64,000 nt of DNA from Pigmentiphaga litoralis (lineage in GTDB: Bacteria > Pseudomonadota > Gammaproteobacteria > Burkholderiales > Burkholderiaceae_B), in contig NZ_BMXQ01000001.1 in the NCBI RefSeq assembly GCF_014651835.1, positions 2,950,120 to 3,014,119 on the forward strand, in the 5' to 3' direction. Below, piece by piece: positions 54,572-63,932 of the stretch. Below the pieces are notes generated by a model, which was not told the DNA's origin, searched no databases, and saw nothing but the letters and a program-made list of their open reading frames with translations. Positions within the stretch are counted from its first letter, which is position 1. Each line of letters begins with the position of its first letter. The position numbers and the translations under genes are program-made.

Positions 54572-55558
54572 GTGAACCTGCGACTTTCCATCGCCATGGG
54601 CGACTATGACCGTAACCGCGCGTTGTTCGACGGCGGCGTGCAGATCGACGGTGTCGATCCGGTCTTTATGCTGCTCAACCCGGAAGAGATGTTCTTCCGC
54701 GCGTTTCGCAGCATCGACTTCGACGTGAGCGAACTGTCGTTCTCGAGCTATCTGGTCAAGCATGCGAAGGGCGAATGCCCGTACATTGCGCTGCCAATCT
54801 TCCTGTCGCGCGCCTTCCGGCATACATCGATCTACGTGCGTAAGGACCGGATCAAGACGCCGGGTGACCTGAAGGGCAAAAAAATCGGCGTACCGGAATA
54901 CCAGCTGACGGCCAACGTCTGGGCGCGCTCCATTCTTGAAGACGACTACGGTGTGAAACCGTCAGACGTGACCTGGGTGCGCGGGGGTATTGACGAGCCG
55001 GGCCGTCCTGAAAAGATCAAGCTGCAATTGCCGGGCGATGTGACGATGATTGATGCGCCCGAGGGCAGCACGATTTCGGACCTGCTGGATCGTGGCGAGA
55101 TCGATGGCTTCATGGCCCCGCGCCCGCCAGGCGGCGCCGCGAGGCACAACCCGAATGTCGGCTGGCTGTTCGATGATCCGACCGCGGTGGCCAAGGACTA
55201 CTTCAAGCGCACCGGCGTCTTCCCCATCATGCATGTGGTCGGCCTGCGCAAGGAACTGGCGGCGCAGCACCCGTGGCTGCCGGCGGCGCTGGTCAAAGCG
55301 TTTGAAAAGTCCAAGGCTGCCGCACTGGACAAGCTGGCGGACACGTCCGCCACCAAGGTTACCCTGCCCTTCGTTGAAGAGCAACTGAAGGCCGCGAAAG
55401 AGACGATGGGCGAGGACTACTGGTCCTACGGCGTGCAACCTAATATGCGGACTCTGGAAACCTTTGTGCGGCATCACCACGTGCAGGGACTGTCGTCGCG
55501 TCAGGTGCCCGTGGAAGAGCTATTCCATCCTGCCACCTACGAATCCTACAAAATCTAG
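54572..55558 (+). CDS. ophC: 4,5-dihydroxyphthalate decarboxylase
   Basis: A 328-residue enzyme with a substrate-binding-protein-like fold. LSIAMGDYDRNRALFDGGVQ, then RSIDFDVSELSFSSYLVKHA, IALPIFLSRAFRHTSIYVRK, KKIGVPEYQLTANVWARSIL and WVRGGIDEPGRPEKI are characteristic of 4,5-dihydroxyphthalate decarboxylases. It turns 4,5-dihydroxyphthalate into protocatechuate and CO2. It starts with GTG behind CGGAG. The length and operon context agree. Confidence 0.9.
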   Translation: MNLRLSIAMGDYDRNRALFDGGVQIDGVDPVFMLLNPEEMFFRAFRSIDFDVSELSFSSYLVKHAKGECPYIALPIFLSRAFRHTSIYVRKDRIKTPGDLKGKKIGVPEYQLTANVWARSILEDDYGVKPSDVTWVRGGIDEPGRPEKIKLQLPGDVTMIDAPEGSTISDLLDRGEIDGFMAPRPPGGAARHNPNVGWLFDDPTAVAKDYFKRTGVFPIMHVVGLRKELAAQHPWLPAALVKAFEKSKAAALDKLADTSATKVTLPFVEEQLKAAKETMGEDYWSYGVQPNMRTLETFVRHHHVQGLSSRQVPVEELFHPATYESYKI

Positions 55559-55566
55559 GTCCTGAG

Positions 55567-56535
55567 ATGGAAGACGCTAACGATACAAATAGCATGATGC
55601 CACTGCGTATTGCACGGGCGACCGATGCGGCGGTCGGCATTCGCAGCTTCGAGCTGGTGCATCCGGAAGGCCATAATCTGCCTCCATTTACCCCCGGATC
55701 TCACGTCAAGGTGCAAGTTCCCAACGACGAATTCCGGAAGTATTCGCTGTGCGGCGATCCGGAAGACCTGAGCAAATACGTCATCACGGTCAAGCGGGAT
55801 GCGAACGGACGGGGCGGGTCGATCAGCCTGGTCGACGAGGCGAAGGAAGGCGACACGCTGCCCACATCGTTGCCCGACAACGCTTTTCCGCTGGTCGAGA
55901 AGGCATCGGCCTACATCTTCATTGCGGGCGGTATCGGCATCACGCCCATCCTGTCGATGATCCGGTCGTTTGGCGAGTTGCCACCCGCGCCCTGGAAGCT
56001 GTACTACTTGAGCCAGTCGGCCGAGACGACTGCGTTCCTTCAAGAATTGGCTGCGCCTGAGTGGATCAAGAACGTTAAGGTGCACCACAGTGGAGCCGAT
56101 CCGGACAACGTGTTTGATTTGTGGCCGGTGCTCGAAAAGCCGAATAAGGGTCATGTGTACTGCTGTGGCCCACGAGGCCTGATGGAAGCCGTTCGCGATA
56201 TGACGGGGCATTGGTCACCTGCGAACATTCACTTCGAGAGCTTCCTGGAAGGCGGAGAAAAACGGGCTGACGACACGCCGTTTACGGTCGAACTGGCAAA
56301 ATCCGGGCTTGAGTTCGAAATTCCCGTTGGTCAGTCGATTTTGTCAGTTCTGCGTAAGGCAGAAGTCAAAGTGCCGTTTTCATGTGAAAGCGGTACCTGT
56401 GGATCCTGCCGCACTGGGTTGCTTGAAGGTGTCGCGGACCACCGCGATATGGTTCTGATGCCTGAACAGGAAGACAACCAGATCATGGTGTGCGTCTCCC
56501 GTGCTAAATCCGATCGCCTGGTGTTGGATCTATGA
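55567..56535 (+). CDS. ophA1: Phthalate dioxygenase reductase
   Basis: A 322-residue FMN/2Fe-2S reductase that moves electrons from NADH to the oxygenase. The flavin domain ([20 protein letters not shown]) and the NAD domain ([18 protein letters not shown], then [14 protein letters not shown]) are followed by a C-terminal ferredoxin domain with [12 protein letters not shown] and a final C in [10 protein letters not shown]. This FMN-NAD-ferredoxin order is that of phthalate dioxygenase reductase. Its end overlaps the next gene by four bases. Confidence 0.92.
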   Translation: MEDANDTNSMMPLRIARATDAAVGIRSFELVHPEGHNLPPFTPGSHVKVQVPNDEFRKYSLCGDPEDLSKYVITVKRDANGRGGSISLVDEAKEGDTLPTSLPDNAFPLVEKASAYIFIAGGIGITPILSMIRSFGELPPAPWKLYYLSQSAETTAFLQELAAPEWIKNVKVHHSGADPDNVFDLWPVLEKPNKGHVYCCGPRGLMEAVRDMTGHWSPANIHFESFLEGGEKRADDTPFTVELAKSGLEFEIPVGQSILSVLRKAEVKVPFSCESGTCGSCRTGLLEGVADHRDMVLMPEQEDNQIMVCVSRAKSDRLVLDL

Positions 56536-57734
56536 GCGTTGCTCTCTCGCCCCCCCTCCGTGTCGGCGTCGCAGGACTTGGACGCGCGTTCTCCTTAATG
56601 TTGCCGACGTTCCTGGGCGATGTGCGTCTGCAACTGGTCGCTGCATGCGACACACGAGAGACGGCGCGGGCGCAGTTCGCACGTGATTTCGACGCACCGA
56701 CGTACGACTCCATCGAGGGCCTGGTAGCTGATGGCAATGTCGAGGTGGTCTACATTGCGAGTCCGCACCAGTTCCATGCTGAGCATACGCGGCTCGCGGC
56801 CGCGCATGGCAAGCACGTATTGGTCGAGAAGCCGATGGCCCTGTCATTGGAAGCTTGCGACGCCATGATAGATGCTTGTAGGCAAGCCGGCGTGCATTTG
56901 CTGGTTGGCCATTGTCACAGTTTTGACACGCCCTATTTGGCCGCCCGTGAGGTAGTCAGTAGCGGACGACTTGGCGCAATCCGCATGATCCAGGCGATGA
57001 ACTATACGGATTATTTGCTGCGTCCCCGTCGGCCTGAAGAGTTGATGACCTCTGAGGGCGGAGGTGCAGTTTTCAGCCAGGCCGCACATCAAGTGGATAT
57101 TGTGAGGTTGCTGGCTGGGAGCCGCGCTACTCGACTGCGCGCCGCGGTCGGAAACTGGGATCCTGCGCGGCCGACCGAGGGCGCTTATTCGGCGCTGCTG
57201 TGGTTCGAGAGTGGCGCCTATGCATCGCTTAGCTACAACGGCTACGGCCACTTTGACTCGGACGAGTGGATGGACTGGACCGGTGAGATGGGGCAGACCA
57301 AAGACCCCTCAGTCTATGGTTCGGCAAGGCGCAAGTTAGACACCGTAGCGTCCGCGCAGGAGGAGGCTGAGCTTAAAGCGAAAAGCACATATGGCGGGCC
57401 GTCGTACCAGCCGCCCAAACCTGCGGGACCCGAACAGCATCGATCTTGGCATCAGCATTTCGGTCCGATTATCGTTTCCCTTGATCAAGGTGACCTGCGC
57501 CCCATGCCGCACGGCATTCAGGTGTACGGGCACTACACAAAAGATTGGATACCCTTACCGCAACCTACCGTTCCTCGTGCGGAAGTGATCGACGAACTCA
57601 TTGGCGCGGTGCGAAACGGCGTCGCGCCGCTTCATGATGGGGTGTGGGCAAAGGCAACGCTCGAAATTTGTGTCGCTATGCTGAACTCAGATAGTCAAGG
57701 TAAGGATGTTCATCTGGTACATCAGGGAAGCTGA
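56532..57734 (+). CDS. ophB: Phthalate 4,5-cis-dihydrodiol dehydrogenase (Gfo/Idh/MocA family)
   Basis: A 400-residue NAD-dependent dehydrogenase. The Rossmann start [16 protein letters not shown] is followed by [20 protein letters not shown], the catalytic EKP motif, and [20 protein letters not shown]. It oxidises the cis-dihydrodiol to 4,5-dihydroxyphthalate. The ATGA overlap with the reductase shows coupled translation. The family is broad, but operon context makes this function likely. Confidence 0.85.
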   Translation: MSVALSPPLRVGVAGLGRAFSLMLPTFLGDVRLQLVAACDTRETARAQFARDFDAPTYDSIEGLVADGNVEVVYIASPHQFHAEHTRLAAAHGKHVLVEKPMALSLEACDAMIDACRQAGVHLLVGHCHSFDTPYLAAREVVSSGRLGAIRMIQAMNYTDYLLRPRRPEELMTSEGGGAVFSQAAHQVDIVRLLAGSRATRLRAAVGNWDPARPTEGAYSALLWFESGAYASLSYNGYGHFDSDEWMDWTGEMGQTKDPSVYGSARRKLDTVASAQEEAELKAKSTYGGPSYQPPKPAGPEQHRSWHQHFGPIIVSLDQGDLRPMPHGIQVYGHYTKDWIPLPQPTVPRAEVIDELIGAVRNGVAPLHDGVWAKATLEICVAMLNSDSQGKDVHLVHQGS

Positions 57735-57911
57735 CCAGGAAGCTGCCAAGGCCGGTGCCATGACGATGTTGTCCTACGGGTGAAATACGTGGCCGGCCTA
57801 GTTCGCGATTGCCAAAATTGAGGCAGAGGACGTTTATTTCACCCGTGCAGCGCCCGGCAAGCGGGCCGCAGCTCGCGCGGTCGTCAATAGCACCACCGGC
57901 AGGCCGCGTAG
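57735..57911. other. No gene recognised
   Basis: This 177-bp stretch between ophB and the lactonase remnant has short fragmentary open frames on both strands and no recognisable motif. It is probably part of the decayed zone. Confidence 0.3.
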
Positions 57912-58380
57912 TCAGGTGTATAGCTTCGCGGGAGTGGTGACGAGCACCTGTTGCAGCAACTGCTCGTCCTGCTCTGCGGCACGCGCAAGGAAGTCCAGCA
58001 GCCGCGCATCATCTGGCGGCGGCTCACCCGGCTCCAAAGGGTTTCGGTACATCGGATGCGGCCAGTCGGTTCCCCAAAATCACGCGCTCCGCAGCGCTGT
58101 GCAAGACCGCGCGAGCTACTGCCAGACTATCGGAGTATTCGGGCGGGCCCTCCACAGACCATCGATCGGAGTTGCACAACAGGACCCAGACGTTCTCTCG
58201 ACGGTGCAGGTCAAGGAGCAGGCGCATGGCGGCTTGATCCACACCACCCTGCGCTCGTTTGTGTGCGATATGGTCGATTACAAGCGGGGCGTCCACTGCA
58301 CGCAGCCATCCTTCAAGTCCAGCAGGTCAGTTCCCTCGACATGGACTTTGATGTGCCATCGGGCTAGATTGCGCGGTGTC
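57912..58380 (-). pseudogene. Decayed amidohydrolase, 2-pyrone-4,6-dicarboxylate lactonase-like
   Basis: On the minus strand, WHIKVHVEGTDLLDL, then APLVIDHIAHKRAQGGVD, then GTDWPHPMYRNPLEPGEPPP with a good C-terminus (VLVTTPAKLYT, stop 57912-57914) appear in different frames. These are the successive conserved stretches of the amidohydrolase-2/lactonase family, with at least two frameshifts. The N-terminal metal-binding part is missing; weak similarity (ITAVILSALPAED) may continue to about 58470. It is a broken relative of the gene at 46947. Confidence 0.65.
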
Positions 58381-58712
58381 ACCGATGCAGAAATACCAGC
58401 GTTCATTATCAGCCAACTGCAATCTTCAGCAGGCAGCGCTGACAAGATTACAGCTGTGATGCTTTCCCAGTACGGGCCCAACGTCTCTGAAGTTGCGACA
58501 CCCGCGCAGCGTCAAGGCCTCCTCTCAACTCTCACCGCGCCGCAACGATCACAGGCGCTTATGAGCGATCCGCGCACAGACCTTCGGGCCATCGCGGTAC
58601 AAATGTTGAACAAGTGAAGACGACAAAGTCCGAACATATGCTGCACGCCGGCAGCCGCAGCGCCCTCGGTCCGCCTGTTGCCCCGGCTCGGAACACAAAC
58701 GGGGGCATCTTA

Positions 58713-59135
58713 ATGGATCAATCGGCGACCGGACCAGCTCAGCCAGCATCGGACATAAGCGCATCGCCTTTTGCTCGCACCCTACTCACTTCGCTAAATG
58801 CCGCATCGACAGCCGCTAATAAGAAACTTTACATGCACCATCCCCCTTGGTATCCAAGTCGTATTCGAGGCGTCGAAGCCATAGAGCGCCAACTAAGCTC
58901 AATCGCGAGCGGTGGGGTTGCGATCGTGCGTCTTGGCCTCGTCGCCGGAAAAGAGCAGGCCGCATTCCTTTTTGATGTCTTAAGAGGGAAAGGCGTACCA
59001 GCTCGGATTGAGGTCAATGGCGATCAGGCTGAAGTGTGCGCAGAACTCAGACCGCGGAGCGTGAACGTAAGTAACGACGCAATGTTCAGCGGTATCGTGG
59101 ATGTTGTCTGGAACGTCAGGCCGAACGACTTCTGA
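58713..59135 (+). CDS. Hypothetical protein
   Basis: A 140-residue protein of unknown family. The start at 58713 (MDQSATGPAQP) was preferred over a GTG at 58614 that overlaps the end of another open frame. The middle has HHPPWYPSRIRGVEAIERQL, then VAIVRLGLVAGKEQAAFLFD and VPARIEVNGDQAEVCAELRP, plausible protein sequence with no recognised domain. It lies in a zone rich in gene remnants, so it may itself be a fragment. Confidence 0.35.
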   Translation: MDQSATGPAQPASDISASPFARTLLTSLNAASTAANKKLYMHHPPWYPSRIRGVEAIERQLSSIASGGVAIVRLGLVAGKEQAAFLFDVLRGKGVPARIEVNGDQAEVCAELRPRSVNVSNDAMFSGIVDVVWNVRPNDF

Positions 59136-59289
59136 TTACAACGCCAGGCGGCACCGGCTGCTGCTCCCAGTTCAGAATCGCATTCGTTCCTCCGTCGAAC
59201 AGGCCGAGCACTCTCGCTAGGTCGTGCGGACATCGAAATGCAGCTCTGAAAATGCTGCTCAAGGTCTGTTCTACTCGATCATGCTGGTT

Positions 59290-60019
59290 GAGGGACCTGG
59301 CATAAGCATCGAAGCGTTCAACAGGTTGAGCCTGCCGTTGAGTTCTTCACCACCAATCCTCCTTTGGTACGACTGGCGGATGGCTCGCAGCTTTCAGGGG
59401 GATAGTGCTAAAACAACGTGAAGAGTTGGCCGAAGTCTTCGACCATGATGAAATCAGCCAGCTCGCATGGGAGGACATGCTACTGAATCAAGAAAGCCGC
59501 TGGAGCGGCGAGGAGCTTCGGCCCCGCTCAATCCAACAGAAGTTCATCGAATATCTAGCACGAAGCCAATCGGCTTTCATCATTGATGATGATGCCGAAG
59601 AAAGCGCAGACATAGTCGCTATTGAAGACACCGAAAACACTATTACAGTCACGCTTTGGCACTGCAGGTTTCCCTCCGGCGTGGCTCCCGGCAATCGTGT
59701 AAAGGACCTCTGCGCGGTTTGCGAGCAGGCTGAAATTCCACCAAATGGACCTGGAACTTTACCAATTTAGTTGTCCACCTGGCCGTACGTGAAACCAACA
59801 TCGCCGAGGTCGCCCTTCAAGATTTATCAGAGGAAGCCTAGAGAAATCGGCTGTGCTCAGAAAGGCGTCACGGAGAAAGAAGTAGTCTTCCGTGTAAGCA
59901 TTGTTCAGCCGGGCTTATCTAAGGTCGGAATAGGTAACGAGCACCTCGCATTGCTGAGTGCCATAAGTCTCTTTCTGCGCACCGTCACGAATCATCCGCT
60001 GATGGTGGTATCGGGTTGA
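59290..60019 (+). pseudogene. Remnant of a DEAD/DEAH-type helicase, C-terminal part
   Basis: Three frames together carry the C-terminal end of a large DEAD/DEAH-box helicase family protein. From about 59325 one frame reads VEPAVEFFTTNPPLVRLADG, then stops. The next, from 59405, gives LAEVFDHDEISQLAWEDMLL, FIIDDDAEESADIVAIED, VTLWHCRFPSGVAPGNRVKD and LCAVCEQAE. A third, to 60019, gives VFRVSIVQPGLSKVGIGNEH and LLSAISLFLRTVTNHPLMVV. The recognised family pattern is a lysine/histidine-cysteine stretch, then DLCEVCxQA, then VQPGLSK. The helicase core is absent. Identification is by remembered family pattern, so treat as moderate. Confidence 0.5.
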
Positions 60020-60201
60020 TGGCGGTCGGGCAGCATGGTGGATATCGCTAATTTCTGGGCTTGCGGGACAGGGCGACCAATCCGAGCCGACAGATGGTTC
60101 TACGCATTGTGGAGGTTGGCTAAGTTACATGCTCGGCACCTTGCCGGTGTACTTGGAAATCGCAAGTTGTCAGTTAGTAGGAAGTCGAACAGGAGCACTT
60201 G

Positions 60202-61329
60202 TTGGCCAAATCTCTCATTCGCGTAATGCTCTCCAGCCGATGCCAGGACGCCTTCCCACCCGGAAGCAGCACCACATTGACTGACCTGCGAAAGGAACTG
60301 AAAACCGATATCGAGTCTGTCCAAGCTCTAGGCCGTAAGCTGTTTGAAGTCTGGATAAACGAAGACGCACCGCCCGCCGAGGGCACCCAAGACAGTTGGG
60401 ACGCCTGTCTGCGAGCCGTGCGCGAATGCGACGTGCTAATCGTGTTGTCCAATGGCAACTCGGGTTGGGCCGCAGGCAACCAGGACATCGGGATCTGCCA
60501 CGCGGAATACATGGAGGCGCTTCGCTCGGCGCAGGCGAAGGTGCGTTTGGTGGCGTTGCCGACGGTGACCGATGCCGATGCCGATGCCGAGGGCGCGGCG
60601 AGCGAACGCAACCGGCGCTTCCAAGAGTATCTCTCGCGGCAGACGGCTTTCCGGGGCGGCGAGGTGAAAACAGTGGCCGATGCGAAACAGCGCGTGTTCG
60701 AGGCGCTCTCGGACGCCGTGATATTGCTGACTCAACGAGGCGTGCAGGCTGCCGCGTCGACGCGCTTCGACGTCGGCGCGGCCCTAGACTGGACCAGGCT
60801 CGACTTCCGTCAGCGGAAAATTGCTATGGAGTCGACGCTCAAAATGGCCTTGAGCGGGCTTAAGGGCGCTAAGGCGGTGGATGGCGGTGTGGTAATCAAA
60901 TTGGATGGCAAGGACGTAGCGGTGGTGGTTCATGCGATTCCTGCCTCGTTCAGCGTGGCCGCCGCGCGCGAGTTGGTGGGACGGCCCTTCCTAGAGGATC
61001 ACCAGCGCATCGGGTTGCTAGCTTCGGCGCAGGGGCCATTACATCTGATTGCCTGTCACCGAGGCGCGACAGAAACGCAGGCCACGTCGCTATTGGGGTT
61101 TCCGGACGCGACGGTGGTGAGCGGCCCCTTCGGGGTGTTCGTGGCCGATGACGTGCAGAAGGTGCAATTCGCCTTCTTAGCCAACTGCCGAGACGACTCG
61201 CAGACGCGACACGCCAGTCAACGGTTTTTTGAATGGTTGCAACAGACCGGTGAGGCGGTGCTGGTAGCGCGCAGGGCGGTGTCTCGCGCTCGGATCGTCA
61301 AGGTGGTGGCGAAAGAAATGATTACCTGA
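60202..61329 (+). CDS. DUF4062 (TIR-like) domain protein
   Basis: A 375-residue protein. The N-terminal 140 residues match DUF4062: SLIRVMLSSRCQDAFPPGSS, then TDLRKELKTDIESVQALGRK, DSWDACLRAVRECDVLIVLS and GICHAEYMEALRSAQAKVRL. DUF4062 resembles TIR-like folds, with a possible key Glu in CHAEYMEAL. The C-terminal 230 residues are unrecognised, probably a partner-binding or sensor part. Translation seems to use TTG at 60202 behind AGGAG at 60191-60195; no ATG fits. The next gene begins 10 bp after its stop, and the pair reads like a small dedicated operon. Confidence 0.65.
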   Translation: MAKSLIRVMLSSRCQDAFPPGSSTTLTDLRKELKTDIESVQALGRKLFEVWINEDAPPAEGTQDSWDACLRAVRECDVLIVLSNGNSGWAAGNQDIGICHAEYMEALRSAQAKVRLVALPTVTDADADAEGAASERNRRFQEYLSRQTAFRGGEVKTVADAKQRVFEALSDAVILLTQRGVQAAASTRFDVGAALDWTRLDFRQRKIAMESTLKMALSGLKGAKAVDGGVVIKLDGKDVAVVVHAIPASFSVAAARELVGRPFLEDHQRIGLLASAQGPLHLIACHRGATETQATSLLGFPDATVVSGPFGVFVADDVQKVQFAFLANCRDDSQTRHASQRFFEWLQQTGEAVLVARRAVSRARIVKVVAKEMIT

Positions 61330-61339
61330 GGGGGCCGAC

Positions 61340-63121
61340 ATGAATGAAAAGGATCTTGTGCTGGGGCCTGTGTTGTCGTTCCGCGGCATCGGAAAAGGCG
61401 ATGTCTGGAAGGTGAGCGCGCTCGTGGGTCTCAAGGTAGGCGCGGCCGTTCCGGCGATGGAGGTGGATGGCAAAGCGTGTCCCGTACCGAAGGAGTTGTT
61501 GGCTATCCGCGGCGCACGCTATCTGCGCTACGACCTGTCCTGCAAAGTCTTGAAGAACGAGCGCACGGTGAGTTACGGCATTCCAGGCGGGCTGACGTGG
61601 AACATGACGGTGCCTGGCAAGGATTTCTCGCCGCGCATGGCCTATGTGTCCTGCAACGGTTTTTCTGATCCGGCTGTAATGCGCAAGCTCATCCGCACGT
61701 CCGATGCGGTGTGGGAAGACCTGCTCTACAGCCACGACCGCGCGTTGCGCAGAAAGCAAGGGTCTGGCGATGTCAAGCTGCTGGACAAAGAGCAGCTGTG
61801 GCATGAGAAGCGCATCCACGACAAGGGTTTACAGCGCTTCCATCTGATGCTCATGGGGGGCGACCAGATCTACTTTGATTCGATCTGGGAAGACATCAAG
61901 CAGTTGCGGCAGTGGGTGGCCCTGCCTCGGCAGGCGCAGCTGGATTTCAAGGTCACCAAGGCACTGGAGCGAGAGATCGAGGCCTATTACTTCGAGCTGT
62001 ACAAGCAACGGTGGTTGCCCAGCGAGAGGAAGCCGTGGTCGTCGCCCACGGCCACGCTGGACGCGAGTGCGGCGATGGCGTCCATCCCTACGGTAATGAT
62101 GTGGGACGACCACGACATCTTCGACGGCTGGGGCTCGTACAGCTGCGAGATGCAGAACAGCCCGCTCTTTCAAACGCTGTTTCACCACGCGCGGCGCGCC
62201 TTCTGGGTGTTTCAGATGCAGCATGCGCTAGCCGACTTGCCCGAGCTCGAAGACACGACTCCGGCGGGCTTTTCTCGCCAGGACCCATTGCTCAAACCCA
62301 TCATATGGAGCCAGGCGCTCGCCAAGGATGCGCTAGCACTGCCCCTGCTGGACGGCCAGCCCGGATTCACGTCGGCCTACGCCATCGGGCCGGTGGCGCT
62401 CGTGGCGGCCGATCTGCGCACCGAGCGCTCGCGGACTCAGGTGTTGGGCTGGGACACCTGGGGCCAGATTAAGAGATGGACCGGCAGCCTGGAATCCGGC
62501 AACGCGGGCGCACAACCCAAGAGTACGTGCGAGCACCTGCTGTTCATGTCCTCGGTGCCAGTGGTGCACCCGAAGCTACCCTTGGCGGAGCTGTTCATGG
62601 ACAGGTTAGGGCAAGACCACGTCACGGACAGCAATGCCGACGATTTGAAAGACCACTGGTCCCATGACGACCACGAAGGTGAGCGCAAGCGACTTTTGGA
62701 GGTGCTCTCCCAGCTGGCTCGTGACAAAAAGATCCGCGTGTCTCTGGTGTCCGGCGACGTGCATGTAGCGGCGTGGGGCACGGCCTACCGAAAGGACCTG
62801 CCCGCTGCAGAAACCTGGTCCCAGATACATCAGTTCACCTCGTCTGCTGTGGTTCACCCTTCGCTCGTGGGCGTGATGGAGCGGCTGTTCCTCTCTTGGC
62901 TGAACAGCAATGCCAAGCAACCGCAGAACATCGACGTGCAGTACGTCGCACAGGTGATGCCTTTCCCCGGGCACGACAAGCACGTCATGGCGACGCGCAA
63001 CTGGCTGGCGTTGGAGCTGGACATTGGTTCGGCTGAGGGGTGCAAGCTGTGGGCGACTTGGCGATGTGAAACTGAAAACAGCTTCTCGAATCACTTGCTC
63101 GCAGTTGCACCCATTGCATGA
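61340..63121 (+). CDS. PhoD-like metallophosphatase family protein
   Basis: A 593-residue protein with the active-site motifs of the PhoD/alkaline phosphatase D group: LMGGDQIYFDSIWEDI near residue 172, MMWDDHDIFDGWGSY near 254 and LVSGDVHVAAWGT near 473, plus other conserved acidic and histidine residues in between. There is no signal peptide, so it is cytoplasmic, unlike classical secreted PhoD. It would hydrolyse a phosphoester or nucleotide. It begins 10 bp behind the DUF4062 gene with an ATG after GAGGGGG. Confidence 0.75.
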   Translation: MNEKDLVLGPVLSFRGIGKGDVWKVSALVGLKVGAAVPAMEVDGKACPVPKELLAIRGARYLRYDLSCKVLKNERTVSYGIPGGLTWNMTVPGKDFSPRMAYVSCNGFSDPAVMRKLIRTSDAVWEDLLYSHDRALRRKQGSGDVKLLDKEQLWHEKRIHDKGLQRFHLMLMGGDQIYFDSIWEDIKQLRQWVALPRQAQLDFKVTKALEREIEAYYFELYKQRWLPSERKPWSSPTATLDASAAMASIPTVMMWDDHDIFDGWGSYSCEMQNSPLFQTLFHHARRAFWVFQMQHALADLPELEDTTPAGFSRQDPLLKPIIWSQALAKDALALPLLDGQPGFTSAYAIGPVALVAADLRTERSRTQVLGWDTWGQIKRWTGSLESGNAGAQPKSTCEHLLFMSSVPVVHPKLPLAELFMDRLGQDHVTDSNADDLKDHWSHDDHEGERKRLLEVLSQLARDKKIRVSLVSGDVHVAAWGTAYRKDLPAAETWSQIHQFTSSAVVHPSLVGVMERLFLSWLNSNAKQPQNIDVQYVAQVMPFPGHDKHVMATRNWLALELDIGSAEGCKLWATWRCETENSFSNHLLAVAPIA

Positions 63122-63932
63122 GGCCCCGGAAGTTCTCTGTTACCAATGGCTGCGCTTGACCACGGGCACTCCATCATCAACAGGTCGCCCAAACCCGCGC
63201 GGTTGAAGGAATCGCCTGTGATCGACATGGGTCGTTGCCGTTGCTTTCACCGTCAGAAGCGCAGATCTCTTGCTCGGGAGATGGAGCAATTTGCGAGCAA
63301 GCGACTTTTTTGGCCTCATAGTTAATCGTCGCAAATCATACCGACCATGTGATCGAACTTTAGCCCTTCGCACGGCAATGCTATGAACTTGAGCATGCCA
63401 TCATTAGTGCACTTGCGATGCGACGTTGGACCCCGTCGGTGCCCGCTTCAAGGCGTAACCTGAGCCGGTAGGGGCAATCGCGCCGCACTCCCCCCTCCTC
63501 CAATCTCCCTGGCCGACGCCCTGCCCAGAACGACACCTTCAACCCGCCTGCGAAAGTCGATCGTATTGCGCAAGGGGGCCACTTCTTCGACTACTTCACG
63601 GCCCGCCGCGCCTTCGATGCCTAGCATGCGAAGATCTACATAAACTCGGAGGGCTCAGTGGAACTGTCGATCTCATTAAGTGACGAGATCCAGGGAATCG
63701 GCAGCCGGCCAACTGGTTGGGCAAATTTCTCTCCGACCAAGTAAGCCACAGGTAGTATGACTGAAACTCGTCAGTGATCATCGCTGGTCCATCGGACGCG
63801 GGTAGCCATCCAACTCACAATAATGACCTAAACTGCGCGAGGCGCCGATACTGCGTAATCGAATTTGTCACGGTGCGCTTGCCAGCGAGCCATGACTGCA
63901 TTGGTGTCGGACCGATTGATCGGGGGAGCGCC
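63122..63932. other. Intergenic region, no complete gene recognised
   Basis: This 811-bp stretch holds only short, unlikely open frames. One plus-strand segment near 63535-63620 reads VDRIAQGGHFFDYFTARRAF, similar to the tail of some alpha/beta hydrolases, then stops, so a gene remnant is possible. Nothing else was recognised. Confidence 0.3.

Noticed and set aside
57916-58617. Plus-strand frame of 233 codons after the phthalate operon
   Set aside because: Its first two thirds is antisense to the lactonase remnant. The last 80 codons look more protein-like, but no family was recognised, so it is not called.
63596-63781. Minus-strand frame containing TDEFQSY, which recalls transposase motifs
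   Set aside because: Too short, no other transposase motif and no terminal inverted repeats were seen.
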